Shown here: positions 22,401 through 32,641 of the stretch, piece after piece
Layout: each line of letters starts with the position of its first letter
Numbering within the stretch: the stretch's first letter is position 1
Assembly (NCBI RefSeq): GCF_000224145.3
Contig: NW_004191417.1
Span: 1-47,514, forward strand
Source: Ciona intestinalis
Lineage: Eukaryota > Chordata > Ascidiacea > Phlebobranchia > Cionidae
Length of the DNA stretch: 47,514 nucleotides
Reading direction: 5' to 3'
Made by a program: the position numbers and the translations under genes
Notes under the pieces: model-generated
The model's input: only the letters and a program-made list of their open reading frames with translations
What the model was told of the DNA's origin: nothing
Databases searched by the model: none

Positions 22401-25400
22401 ATGGTAAGTTAAATTGTTTTTGTTAGTCTAGAACTAAGGATAGTTGTAGAACGTGAATACTATGACGTCATAATGGGTAACAAAGTCATAATTTTTAATT
22501 CACATCACCGACTGCGTACATTAGCCTCTAGCTCAGAGATTATTGGTTCGAATCTTGGCCCTGCCACTGTTGTGGACATTCATTCATTTAATTATGACGT
22601 AATAATTGCAGCCACGACGTAACAAGAAACAATTCATCGACAAGAAGAAGTCGGTGACCTTTAACCTCGTGCACAGGTGACGTAATAGTACATTTCTTGT
22701 ATTTACTTTTAATTTTGGTTTTCATAAAACTCGATATGAGTTAAATTTATATTGTAAGTTTGTTTGCTGCTAATTTTCTTCTCTTCATTATTTTAATTAA
22801 TTTGATCTTCACTATCGTACTCGAACACATAAATATTCGTATTGTCGTTTAAATATTAATTTGAATAATATTGACAAATATGTAAATATTATGTTAATTA
22901 TTAAGTTGAACAAAAGGCGATATGTTAAATAATTAGAATTAATTAATTTGATTGAGAGGAGTCAAAAGGACCCCCTCGCTGCAGACGAAGACGCGCCTCA
23001 ACGAGTTTTAATACCGATAAATGAATCTGCTCCACTAGAGGTCAGTGTTTTAAACATTTTGTTAATTTAACGGGGCTTGTCGAACAGAGATTTTTGCCGT
23101 TTGTTGGTGTTAACTTTCAAAAGCTTTGCACGCTCTGTCAAATTTATTCGAACCAAAATCTTTTATCACAAATATAAACAATGAGATAAATATCGGCAAC
23201 AATTCAATGGTTTACCCGATGTTGCTGTCGTATTATAAAACCAAACACATCATATACTACTCTATAAATACAACTTTAGTAATAAGTTCACATATGGCTG
23301 ATTCAGCAAGACTTTTAGAACGAAAGTTTGAGCCTTAATTGTTTACTTTATTATGACATCACAACCACCATTGTTTGATCAGAATCCTGAACAACGGGAA
23401 TCTAGAATTGAGAATCAGAAAACGTTCGGCATTGGATTCGAGGATGATTACGATTATCTTCAACATCTCAAACCATCGTCAAGGAACCAGGAAGCCATTC
23501 TTGTTCCCAAGGATGGGGACCAAAGTAAGTTGCACTACTATGTTTTTGCAAACTTTAGTATTTCATTTACTATTATATTGAATTTTTGCTTTGCATTTGT
23601 TAATCTCACTCGGTGCTGTTGAACAATCCACCCACTCGTCATATATCCCACCCCCCACCCCACCCCCAGCATACTTTGGCCCCCTAATATATTTTCTAAT
23701 GTTGTTATTGTTCACTAACTGAAGGTTTTATCTTCTCACTGAATTTGTTCCTGTTTGAGTAAATGTTACCTGTATTAGATTTCAGGATATTACATGTTTT
23801 TAAATGCGTCGTTATGTTCATGGCATTAAACAGATAGTAACTTAACATAATAGAAAGTAATGGCAACAATACGAATGTAACAAAGAGACGTTTTAATATT
23901 CATCTAATAATGTTCATTGCCCCACAGTTCACATGGAAAGTGTTGACGAGGAAAACATAGAAATCATAAAAGATGACACGGTGTTACGACTTCCATCCAT
24001 AGTATTTGCATCGCACAGCGAGGGCGACGTTGGTCTGGTGCATCGTGCGGTCCCAAACCCACGGGGACCACAGCCATCATGGGACCCAGACGTGGTGGCG
24101 GGGTTAGACGAGGACTTCGATTTCAACGACCCCGATAATGAACTGGAAGATGATTTCATGGCGATGGCTTGCGAAGAGGGGGAAAGGTGGGAGTTGGTTT
24201 GGGTTTGGTGTAAGGGGTTAGAATGGGGGGTGGTCGGCACATGTGTTTAGGAGAACTGATTTACTTTTGCTGTAGTTTCTAAACATTGTGTTGTAATGTT
24301 TCAGTGACGACGTTGATAGCGACGCTGAGTCGTGTGACTCGGGGTCATGTGACCTGGATGAATTCTCGGACGAAGAAACGAAGTCACGGTTCACCGCATA
24401 CTCGATAACATCATCAGTGATGGGTAGAAACGAACAACTAACGTTGTTGGACGACAGATTTGAGAAGGTTCGTGGAAAATTATAAAATTGTTTTTTTTTA
24501 CATTTGGTAAACGATGATAAAAGTGTGGCTGACCCCACAATAACTTTTTAATTTTATTGATTTGTATTTTAATTATTTAGCAACAAAATAGTGGAAAACT
24601 TTATACATGTCGCTGTTAAGGATTAGTTCAGTCTTGCCCTTTCACGAAATTATCTTTCATTAGTTTACCTGGTAGTAAGTTTAACTTTACCTCGCGCTGT
24701 TTCAGTTCTTTGAAAGTTACGACGAGCCGAACATCGGGGAGTTGTGTCAAGTTGAGATCGAGGGGGGAATCCCCGTGGGTGATGTGGGTGAGATGGAGGG
24801 GTTAGAGTTGTTACTTGGGTTGGGGGGCGGGGTTAAAGAGGGGTGAGTATAATGGTGGTTGTGATGTCATAATGTAATTAACTATGACATCATAGAGAGG
24901 AAGAACGTATACGACCCACGTTGCCTAGCAACCTTGATAACGACGATGATGACATCATGGTAACCATGGTGATGGAGAAACCTCGCGATAATTGGGATTG
25001 TGAGTCGATATTATGTAAGTATGATGTCATAATACAAATATATTGCATAATAACCATTATTACGTCAACAGCCACCTATTCAACGATCTACAATCGACCG
25101 AAACTTATCCAAGATCCCCCAGTGAGTCGGAACTTTGTTACTTTGCATATTTAAACACGTATATTATATTTAAACACGTATATTTTTATATATAAACATA
25201 TTATATTTAATAAAACCTTTGTTGACAAACAATCACTTATTGTTGTTTCACAGAAAATCAAAATCTCACCAACGACAGGACTTCCCCTAAACAGCAAACC
25301 TCATCTGACCAAAAAACAAGTTCGTATAAGATGTCTATGTTTCATATATAAGCTATTCAACCTACGTCACCAAAGTCTTGCTAATGTATAATATTAATAA

Positions 25401-25784
25401 TATGATATCTATGTTTGTCGTTAGTTGAAATCGTTGGAGCCTGAAGTTGAAAAACCCCGAGTCATCGTTCGTGGGAAAGATGAGACGAGGGAGGAGAAGA
25501 CGGCACGCAAGGCGGCTGTCAAAGAAATGAAAAAGGTGACGATGTTTGTTTGTGGCTGAGATAACACATCTGGAAACAACATTTACATAAAATAAACCAA
25601 AACCAACCAAAAACAAAGTTTTGTAACTTTATATTTATTTATGAAAATAACTTTGTTTATTACCTCACAGGAGAGAAGACAAGAGAAAAAGGCGACAAAG
25701 AAAGCTTTCCGTGCGGAACAAACGAGACAAAACTTAGAAATAATAAATATAAACCGTAATTTATCGGGGGTTCGGATACATTAG
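22401..25784 (+). CDS. LTV1: Protein LTV1 homologue, 40S ribosome biogenesis factor, 12 exons
   Basis: LTV1 joins pre-40S particles in the nucleus and is released in late cytoplasmic maturation (family knowledge). Exons: 22401-22403, 22612-22676, 22959-23040, 23383-23524, 23928-24186, 24305-24467, 24706-24842, 24896-25014, 25072-25121, 25254-25319, 25425-25535, 25671-25784; 436 residues. Landmarks: KKQFIDKKKSVTFNLVHRSQ, KDPLAADEDAPQRVLIP, FEDDYDYLQHLK, FDFNDPDNELEDDF, EETKSRFTAYSITSSVM, RNEQLTLLDDRFEKFF, NWDCESI, and a basic coiled C-terminus. The coding part of exon 1 is only the ATG, followed at once by donor GTAAGT; the next exon starts CCACGACGTAAC, matching the family's M-P-x-R/K-K start. 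The stop TAG (25782-25784) overlaps the stop of the convergent coiled-coil gene. Intron 1 has a SINE fragment and intron 2 a family-B copy. Confidence 0.96.
22520..22595 (+). repeat. SINE head fragment with B box, LTV1 intron 1
   Basis: CCTCTAGCTCAGAGATTATT followed by GGTTCGAATCTTGGC resembles tRNA A- and B-box spacing. The body is truncated after CCACTGTTGTGGACATTC. It is not a functional tRNA: no paired acceptor stem is seen. Confidence 0.7.
22755..22830 (+). repeat. Repeat family B fragment, LTV1 intron 2
   Basis: Only the 3' part: TTGCTGCTAATTTTCTTCTC, ATTAATTTGATCTTCACTAT. Confidence 0.7.
25656..25661 (-). terminator. AATAAA candidate for the coiled-coil gene, inside LTV1's last intron
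   Basis: TTTATT on the plus strand gives AATAAA on the minus strand 120 nt past the coiled-coil stop. It lies inside the last intron of LTV1, so using it would make this 3' UTR antisense to LTV1's final exon. Confidence 0.4.
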
Positions 25785-28700
25785 GGCGTCGTCAGCCAAT
25801 CCATGGCAGCTTGGTGGACACGGTTGGCTGCACTTCCGTCAATCTGCGATTTAAGGAACAACGAGATGTTGTCTAGCGCCACCTCGAGGCCACCTTGAAC
25901 TTTCGACATTTTGTCCGTGTTGTCCTGGTGACAGTGTTTATGATGTCATCATGTTTGTTTATGATGTCATAGTTGGTATTTAATCTGCTGGACCTAATGT
26001 TGCCAGCTATTTTCATTTGTTCGCTACCATAGTGCGTTTTGCATTTGCAGTACTGGAGTAACTTATTTTAACAGATGGTCCTTGTCTACATTCTGTTATC
26101 CTCGGTTGGTAGTGAACATAGAATTATATAACCTGATCCTCATGATAAGAAATGTGGGACGTCATGTGCTGACCATCTTACCCCACCGCACAATCTTTAT
26201 AATGTAGTTTGTGGGACGTCATGTGCTGACCATCTTACCCCACCGCACAATCTTTATAATGTAGTTTAAGACTTAACTTACGTGGGATCTGACGTGAAAC
26301 TTCTCCAAACCAGCTTTATTAAACTCCCCACGGTCGTGATAATATTGTTTCAATGCTACGTTTAACTTCTCTTGCAAGGTTACCAGCTGTAATATTATGA
26401 TGTCATAAAGTATGATGTCATAATATATGATGTCACAATACCTGTTTATGATCCTTAATTGAGGTTTCCAACTTAACCTTGCTGTCGTATAAATCCATCA
26501 AACGGTTCTTTAAATCAATGTGTTCGCTCTGTAGCTCCCTGTAGTGGTAAATATTATATATATCTATGTGTACGGGGCCATGGCGCAATGGCAGCATCCA
26601 GCTTGTAGCTTAGTTATAGGATTGCTCGACGCTGCTACCATTATGGGTATTTGTATCTTTGGGCAAAACCCTTAGTTGCAATTGCTCCAACTCAGTGGTC
26701 ACTAATGGGTTGTCCAAATTATAGCTAATAAGCAGCCATGAGAGGTCTTGAGGTTTAACACCCATGTCACCCCCATTTCAACCCCCAACCCACCCACCGA
26801 TAACGTTGGGCGAGCATCTTATTCTTCTCCATTTCTTCCTTCACGTTTTCCTCCAAGTTAGTTTTGACCTCTAACCTTTGTGACATCACTTCCTCGTGAA
26901 TCTTCTCGCGCTCCGCGAAACGAGCTGCGTAATAATCACTAGGTGGCTCGATGACATCACAAGTGGTTTCATCATCGGTTTTAAACTAGACGCATAAACC
27001 ACGTCCCACGTTGGTAAATCCCCGGTTGTCTTCACCCGTATATAGTAGACACCGACGCACCAACATAGAAACAACATACTCACCGTTAGCGCCCTCTAGT
27101 TGTTTATTAAGATCCTCGTTCCTTTTTTCTCCCGTCGTTAATTTAATTTCTAATTCTTCCAGTTCCTCTCTGTGATCATAAACTTTATTCAGCAGCAAAG
27201 ATCAAATTAACTACCAGTAAAAACTGCTTGAGTAAAAATGTTGAACTGAAAAGTGGAGCTAAAACCATAATACCCAATTTAACTTAAGTTACAAAACCTA
27301 CTTCAGCTTCTTAATATTTTCTTCCGTTGTGTGAATCCTTTTATTCATAGCGTTCTCGGAGATTCGCATGTCGTTCAACTTTTGCGACATTTGTTGTTCC
27401 TCGTGTTTCATTTCTTTGATGCGAGATTTTAATTCCATTTGTTCTGTCTGGGGGTGAGGGGGTTAGATGGGTGAGTGGGTCAATATGGTGGACGCCACCT
27501 TACCTGTAGTTTGCGTTCTACGGGTTCAATCGCGTCCCGCTTTCCCTTCAACTCGCGTTCCGTCTTCTCGTGTTCGTCGTTGATTTCTTTCAACTTTGTT
27601 TCTAATCGTGCGATGTTCTGATAATTAGCCGGTTAGAATGCTAAACTCTTGATGAGACGGTACAATCAATCAAACCCATAAACAATTGTTTATCCCGCCA
27701 CCCAGGAATAAATCAGTTACATTTAAATCACCCCTCCATTATGACATCACACCTTAACCGTCTCATCATGTTTAATCGTCAACTCCTCGACTTCCCTCGT
27801 CGCCTCAACGACCGCATTCTGAGTTTTCTCCAAATTTTTCGACACTTTTTGTTTCTTTTTCACATTTTCTTGAAAATCAAAAAGCCGTCAAACAAGTTAC
27901 GATATATCATAGAGATCATATATACCGGTCTTTCCCTTGAGCAAAGCACTTGAGTTTTGTTGACGTTTGGCCTCGAGTGCGGTTCGTTGTCGCATTTCCT
28001 CATTTACATGTTTGCGCAGGTTCTCCGAGGTTGACTGTGATGTCATAATAAAATTTATATCTTCAAATACGATAACGAAGATTAATTAAAACATGTTATG
28101 GGTAAAAACTACTTGAGTAAAAGTGTCACACCCTTTATGACATCACAACTCACCTTCAACGCGTCTTCAAGCGACTGAGATTTCGTTTCTTCTTTCTCGA
28201 GTTGGTCTAACATAGAAACAATATAACAACGTACACATGCAACATAGACATCTTACTTTTCAGTTCGATATTAATCATAGAAATGTTAGAAACTTCATCG
28301 CCAGCGGTTTTTAATTGTTGTTCGCATCGATCGCGTTCCTTACGATATCGTTCGATCTCACGTTCGGCTTTTGATACAGCTTTGTCGCTACAACCAGATT
28401 ACGTAATATTAATTGTTTCACTCATGGATTTCTGACACGGAATCAAATATAATACAGTATGTGAATAACATGGGTGAACATAGTAATGAACAAACCAATT
28501 AAACAGGTGAGACAAAGGCAGAGGCTGTAAACCAAAACTTCCCAAACTTTTCTATCAAAAAAAGTTCTTTAACGTACAGTTTGTGAAGTATGTTCAAATG
28601 CCCCAACACCCACCAAGTTTTTATCTCATCGTTCATATCTTCGATATCATACTTCATATCACGATTCGTCTCTTGCAATTCCCTCAACGATTTCAAACTA

Positions 28701-31700
28701 TTCCGATATTTTTCTTCCAAATTATAAATTTTCTCGCGCATGCCTTTGTGCTGTAACATAGAAACAATATTAACAACCAAGTTTGTCGTTTGTTAACATA
28801 GAACGTACGAACGGATTCATCAATAACCCAACACAGGTATTTCGACATTATTTTTATTTACTTCAAATATTTAAATTACTTTTGTGTGTATACTTTACAT
28901 TAATTTCCACCATCTAAATATTTCGTCTTTTACCAAAATTAAGAAATCCTTGTTTATATAAAAGACGGTTAATGCCACAAAAACCTTAACATTTAAAAGT
29001 AAGAAAATATAAGTATTATGACATCACACCCACCATTTCTTCCACCTCATTGTCTAGCGCCACCTTCTGTCTCGTTACTTCCCCTGTTTCGAACTCGACT
29101 TGTTTAACTTCATCTCTCAACCCCTCGATCTTGTAAACCTCATGCTGTTCCAACTCACGAACTTTCTCTGGGGGGAAGGTGGTACGTGGTAACAGGTTAG
29201 TAATTTATATTTTTCGAAGCATGTTGGGGGATGCACAAATATCGGGTCATGACTAATAAACAGGTTGGGTATTCACGTGTTGTAGTTATTTATAAACCAC
29301 CCGGTTATTCACCCGTTTTGTTTTGCAGCACAACGAGCTCTTCGTTCTGGTGCGTCAACTTTTGTAAACTTTGTTCGGCTTTCTTTAAATAAGCTTTGAA
29401 CATCGCCTCCGAGTGGTGGAGATCAGTCCTGTTTATAAGATATCCATGTTAACAAGGTAAAGCAACTTCTAACATAGTTTTAAGATTTCGTAAGGAGGTA
29501 AAATTACAAGGTTATGCCGCATATGCTAGCTCCTAACGAACTACAGCCCCTAACTAGGAAACCCCCCAACATATTTTCATTTGTTTCTTGTTCTTTAACG
29601 TATGAGTGAGGAACTCACCCTCTGTGCAGTAGGAACTTTATAAAACAACACACGCAACTTACTTTAGCATTTTAAGTTGCGAGCGAACAGCTTCGAGATT
29701 TTCTTTCGCTTTCTGTCGTTCGCGTTCAGCTTTCTCTGTCGCTTCCTGGTATTTTTGTTCTGCTTGGTCGAGTTTAATTCGGGCCTCAGCGAGTTCCTGC
29801 ATAAAAATCAAATAATATTTATCTCTTTAATTACGATAGCGAAGATTAAATTAATTAAAACAGCAAAGAGAAGGAATTAGCAACAAAATGACAGTCGATA
29901 ACAAGCTTTGGGTAAAAACTACTTGAGAAAATGTGTTGAATAAAAGCTTGGCTGCTAAACTTGTTATATAAAGTTGTCGTAAAAGTCTCAAATAAAACAT
30001 AGAAATAATAAACTCACGTCATCAGTATCTCGTTGCATGGATTTAATTTCTTTCATCGATTCTTTTTCAATCAATAACTTTTCCTCCACTAGAGGGCTAC
30101 AAGAACGACAACTCAGTTATTTTAAAACTAACATTCCCTTGCTACCAGGCATGGTTTAATATATGGATTCATTTGATGTTAAAAGTTTACTTTATCAACT
30201 ACAAAAGTGAAATATTAAAAACTGATTCGAAACTAAATCCTCTCTCATGCGATTATAATCCTCAAGTTAAACCACATAATATTTATCTTGTCAAAATATT
30301 TAAATCGTCTTGAAAACGAACCTCTTCCTAACCACAGTAGACACATTGTGACATCACAATCACCATTGTGACATAGGTGACCTCCGACGAACTTAATTAA
30401 ATTAAAATATCGAGTTTCATAGAAATCTTCTATACCAATGTTTCTTCACGAAGTTGATATCCTCCTTAAGACTTGCGTTCAACAATTGAGCGGCGTGGAC
30501 GCGTTCCTTGCTTCGTTCTAATTGTCGTGTGGTGTACGATACGTGCCATTGCAATTCACTTATATCACAAGCACAAGCCTCGTGCTCTGTTGTGGTGAAT
30601 ATTAGTTATGATGGTATCAACTAAGGGGATTCCTCAGACATCAACAATTCCAAAACACCCAAAAAAAACAATACTGGTTGAGTTGATTTTTTAGCTGTAA
30701 TAGCTCGGGTAATTTTTGTTGCCGGATACTTGTTAAGTTGACACATATTGTAAAACATTGAAGTTTGTCAATGTTGGGTGTCTATGGGGTGTAAGTAGCC
30801 AAATGGAGATATTGTTCAATGTAAAACAAAAGTTACTTTGTTGACAACAAGGCAACCCCACGATGCTATGTTAAACTACCCCCACCCCTCAGGACCCCCA
30901 CAACCCCCACCCCTCAGGACCCCCACAACCCCCACCCCTCAGGACCCCCACAACCCCCCAGAACCCCTACCCCCAACCCCACCTTTCTGCACAGCAGCCG
31001 GAAGTTCTATCATCCTACGTTGCGACAAATCATCCAACCGCGAAACTAATTTCTTTACTCGTTCTCGCTCGTGCTCTAGTGCGCTCTCGGTGGCCAATCT
31101 GTCAGCCTCGAGCCTCGTGATCAACTCCGCCACCTGGACATAGATATCTTATAAAACAATGTATATGACGTAATATAGAAGATTATGGCCGGTTTAGTTG
31201 GCGCGCTGGCCTCAAGCCAAGAGGTTATGGGTCAAAAGCTCGATGCTGCTACCATTGTGGGCGTATGTGTCATTGGGCAAGACACCTAACGGCAATTGCT
31301 CCAACCCAGTGGTCACTGATGGGTTGTTCAAATTATCAACCATGCATGAAAACAATCACCCACAAAGTTACATACGTGGTAACCCATTACAACCTGTGTA
31401 AAAACTTGATGAGGTTTGAGTTGAATTTGTTTCATCATATCGCCCTCTGGTGGTTCGCTTGTTTCTGTATAAACATCATGATGTCATAAAGCCAATAATT
31501 GTTATTGTTACAACAACAATCACCTGAAGGGGATTTCCCTCCCAAACCCTGGACGGATAATTCCACATTTTGGTCACCAGGTGGGGGAAAAGAGCTGGGT
31601 GTCAAGAATCTGATTTGTTTACGAGTTCCGGTTGGTCGAACATCTGTCATGTGATGTCATTATTACATCATACCATTGTGACATCATAATACCTTCATTA

Positions 31701-32268
31701 TCTTGTTTTAGAATACTTTGCGGAACTTGTTGCTCTTTGGCGCCACCTGTCTTCACCAAACCCTGCAAACATAGAAATCAAATATTAATTTCGTCGTCAA
31801 AAGTTTTACTTGACCACGAAGTGTCAAAAACATAAACTATCTATGACGTCATGGGGAAACCCCCGCACACAAAGTGCTCCTTTCAACACCCAACTTACCC
31901 CTAACCTTCGACATACGATGCTGGCTCGCAACTAAGGGTACTTGGTTCAAGGCCCACTAGAGTATGTGTCAAAACATGGGATTTCTTAACCTAATCTGTA
32001 CGTGTTTTACAAAACAGTTTTAACAATAGTGCGCACGCGAAAAACGTCTTGAACACGCAACATCTCGTTAGGGAACTCTAAATGGTGTTCTGGGTTCGAG
32101 ACTCACTGCTGCCACACGAACCTTCAATCTTTCCAGATGAAACAAAGCTTTATTAATGCAGGGCGTTGGTGTGGAAACTAATTCACAACTTCGACGTTTA
32201 TTTAATTTCTTTTCTTCATTTCTCGGAAACTTTGAGACGACTTGGTCAGGCATTTCAACGTTGGCCAT
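25781..32268 (-). CDS. Long coiled-coil protein, probable CCDC178 orthologue, 22 exons
   Basis: Exons in order: 32268-32107, 31762-31693, 31643-31524, 31464-31394, 31133-30983, 30586-30436, 30096-30018, 29796-29663, 29428-29313, 29167-29034, 28750-28614, 28387-28257, 28206-28154, 28034-27926, 27868-27753, 27617-27504, 27447-27302, 27169-27080, 26938-26798, 26538-26442, 26386-26282, 25924-25781; 856 residues. Seen: an N-terminal non-coiled part (RRSCELVSTPTPCINKALF), then IELPAAVQKEHEACACDISE, INFVKKHCPLVEEKLLIEKE, and about 600 residues of Glu/Lys heptads with no catalytic motif. The N-terminal STPxPC block, the VKKHCPLVEEKL block and the length near 860 are what I associate with CCDC178, recalled rather than searched, so no symbol is given. 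The exon 4 donor (CAG/GTTGTAATG) is weak and abuts a SINE. The stop overlaps LTV1's stop tail-to-tail. Confidence 0.85.
26154..26267. repeat. 57-bp direct tandem duplication
   Basis: GTGGGACGTCATGTGCTGAC starts at 26154 and again at 26211, with the following 37 bp also near-identical. It lies in the last intron of the coiled-coil gene. The near-perfect identity suggests a recent duplication. Confidence 0.9.
26565..26765 (+). repeat. SINE-like element copy, antisense in coiled-coil gene intron 19
   Basis: The head GGGGCCATGGCGCAATGGCA is followed by GACGCTGCTACCATTATGGG and CAACTCAGTGGTCACTAATG; the head resembles a tRNA D-arm region. Confidence 0.85.
28060..28135 (-). repeat. Repeat family B copy, internally deleted, coiled-coil gene intron 13
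   Basis: AATACGATAACGAAGATTAA joins directly to GGTAAAAACTACTTGAGTAA, so the middle is lost. Confidence 0.7.
29815..29960 (-). repeat. Repeat family B copy, coiled-coil gene intron 7
   Basis: TTACGATAGCGAAGATTAAA, AACAGCAAAGAGAAGGAATT, GGTAAAAACTACTTGAGAAA and TTGGCTGCTAAACTTG: both ends present. Confidence 0.8.
30877..30960. repeat. C-rich 25-bp tandem repeat, about 3 copies
   Basis: Unit CAACCCCCACCCCTCAGGAC plus CCCCA repeats with a 25-bp period just past the donor of exon 5 of the coiled-coil gene, so it is an intronic G-rich run on the transcribed strand. It could form G-quadruplex-like structure; that is inference. Confidence 0.85.
31180..31395 (+). repeat. SINE-like element copy touching exon 4 donor of the coiled-coil gene
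   Basis: Full copy: head GGCCGGTTTAGTTGGCGCGC with TATGGGTCAAAAGCTCGATG (B-box position), a body with GGGCGTATGTGTCATTGGGC, and a tail ACATACGTGGTAACCCATTA. The minus-strand donor CAG/GTTGTAATGGG lies at the element edge (31393-31392). Confidence 0.87.
31915..31985 (+). repeat. SINE head fragment, coiled-coil gene intron 1
   Basis: TGGCTCGCAACTAAGGGTAC, then TTGGTTCAAGGCCCA (B-box-like) and AGTATGTGTC; truncated. Confidence 0.6.
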
Positions 32269-32641
32269 CAACCGCTGGATTTAATGTAGATTTGCATAGC
32301 AACCGCACCCTAGCGCTGTTAGCGGTGGAACTTCGGGGAGGAATAAATATTTTGTTGAAATTGTGAATCTGTGCAATTTTTGCTAATGACGTCATAAATG
32401 TGGACGTACCTGCTTAATTAACGTCACACCACATTGCTAAGGTCGGAAAACAAAACCCGCGCCCCAGGTCCCACATATTTATTGGAAAATCACATGTGGC
32501 CCAACATACAATGACCAATATCTCAAAACACCAACTCAGTAAAATGTTTTTCATTGAAATTTATTCGACGCAGACATAACACGGACAACATTATGACATA
32601 ATACATGACATCACGAAGTTTCATGATGACATCACAAATGT
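32269..32641. promoter_or_regulatory. Spacer between coiled-coil gene start and BTB zinc-finger gene stop
   Basis: 373 bp between tandem minus-strand genes. It contains one intact TGACGTCA near 32387, close to the coiled-coil start, and an AATAAA on the minus strand at 32560-32565 suited to the zinc-finger gene. No coding signal. Confidence 0.5.

Noticed and set aside
27070..27083. GTGAGT donor (after AACG) for exon 18 of the coiled-coil gene
   Set aside because: It puts the next exon out of frame with an early stop; the donor GTATGT four bases on keeps the frame.
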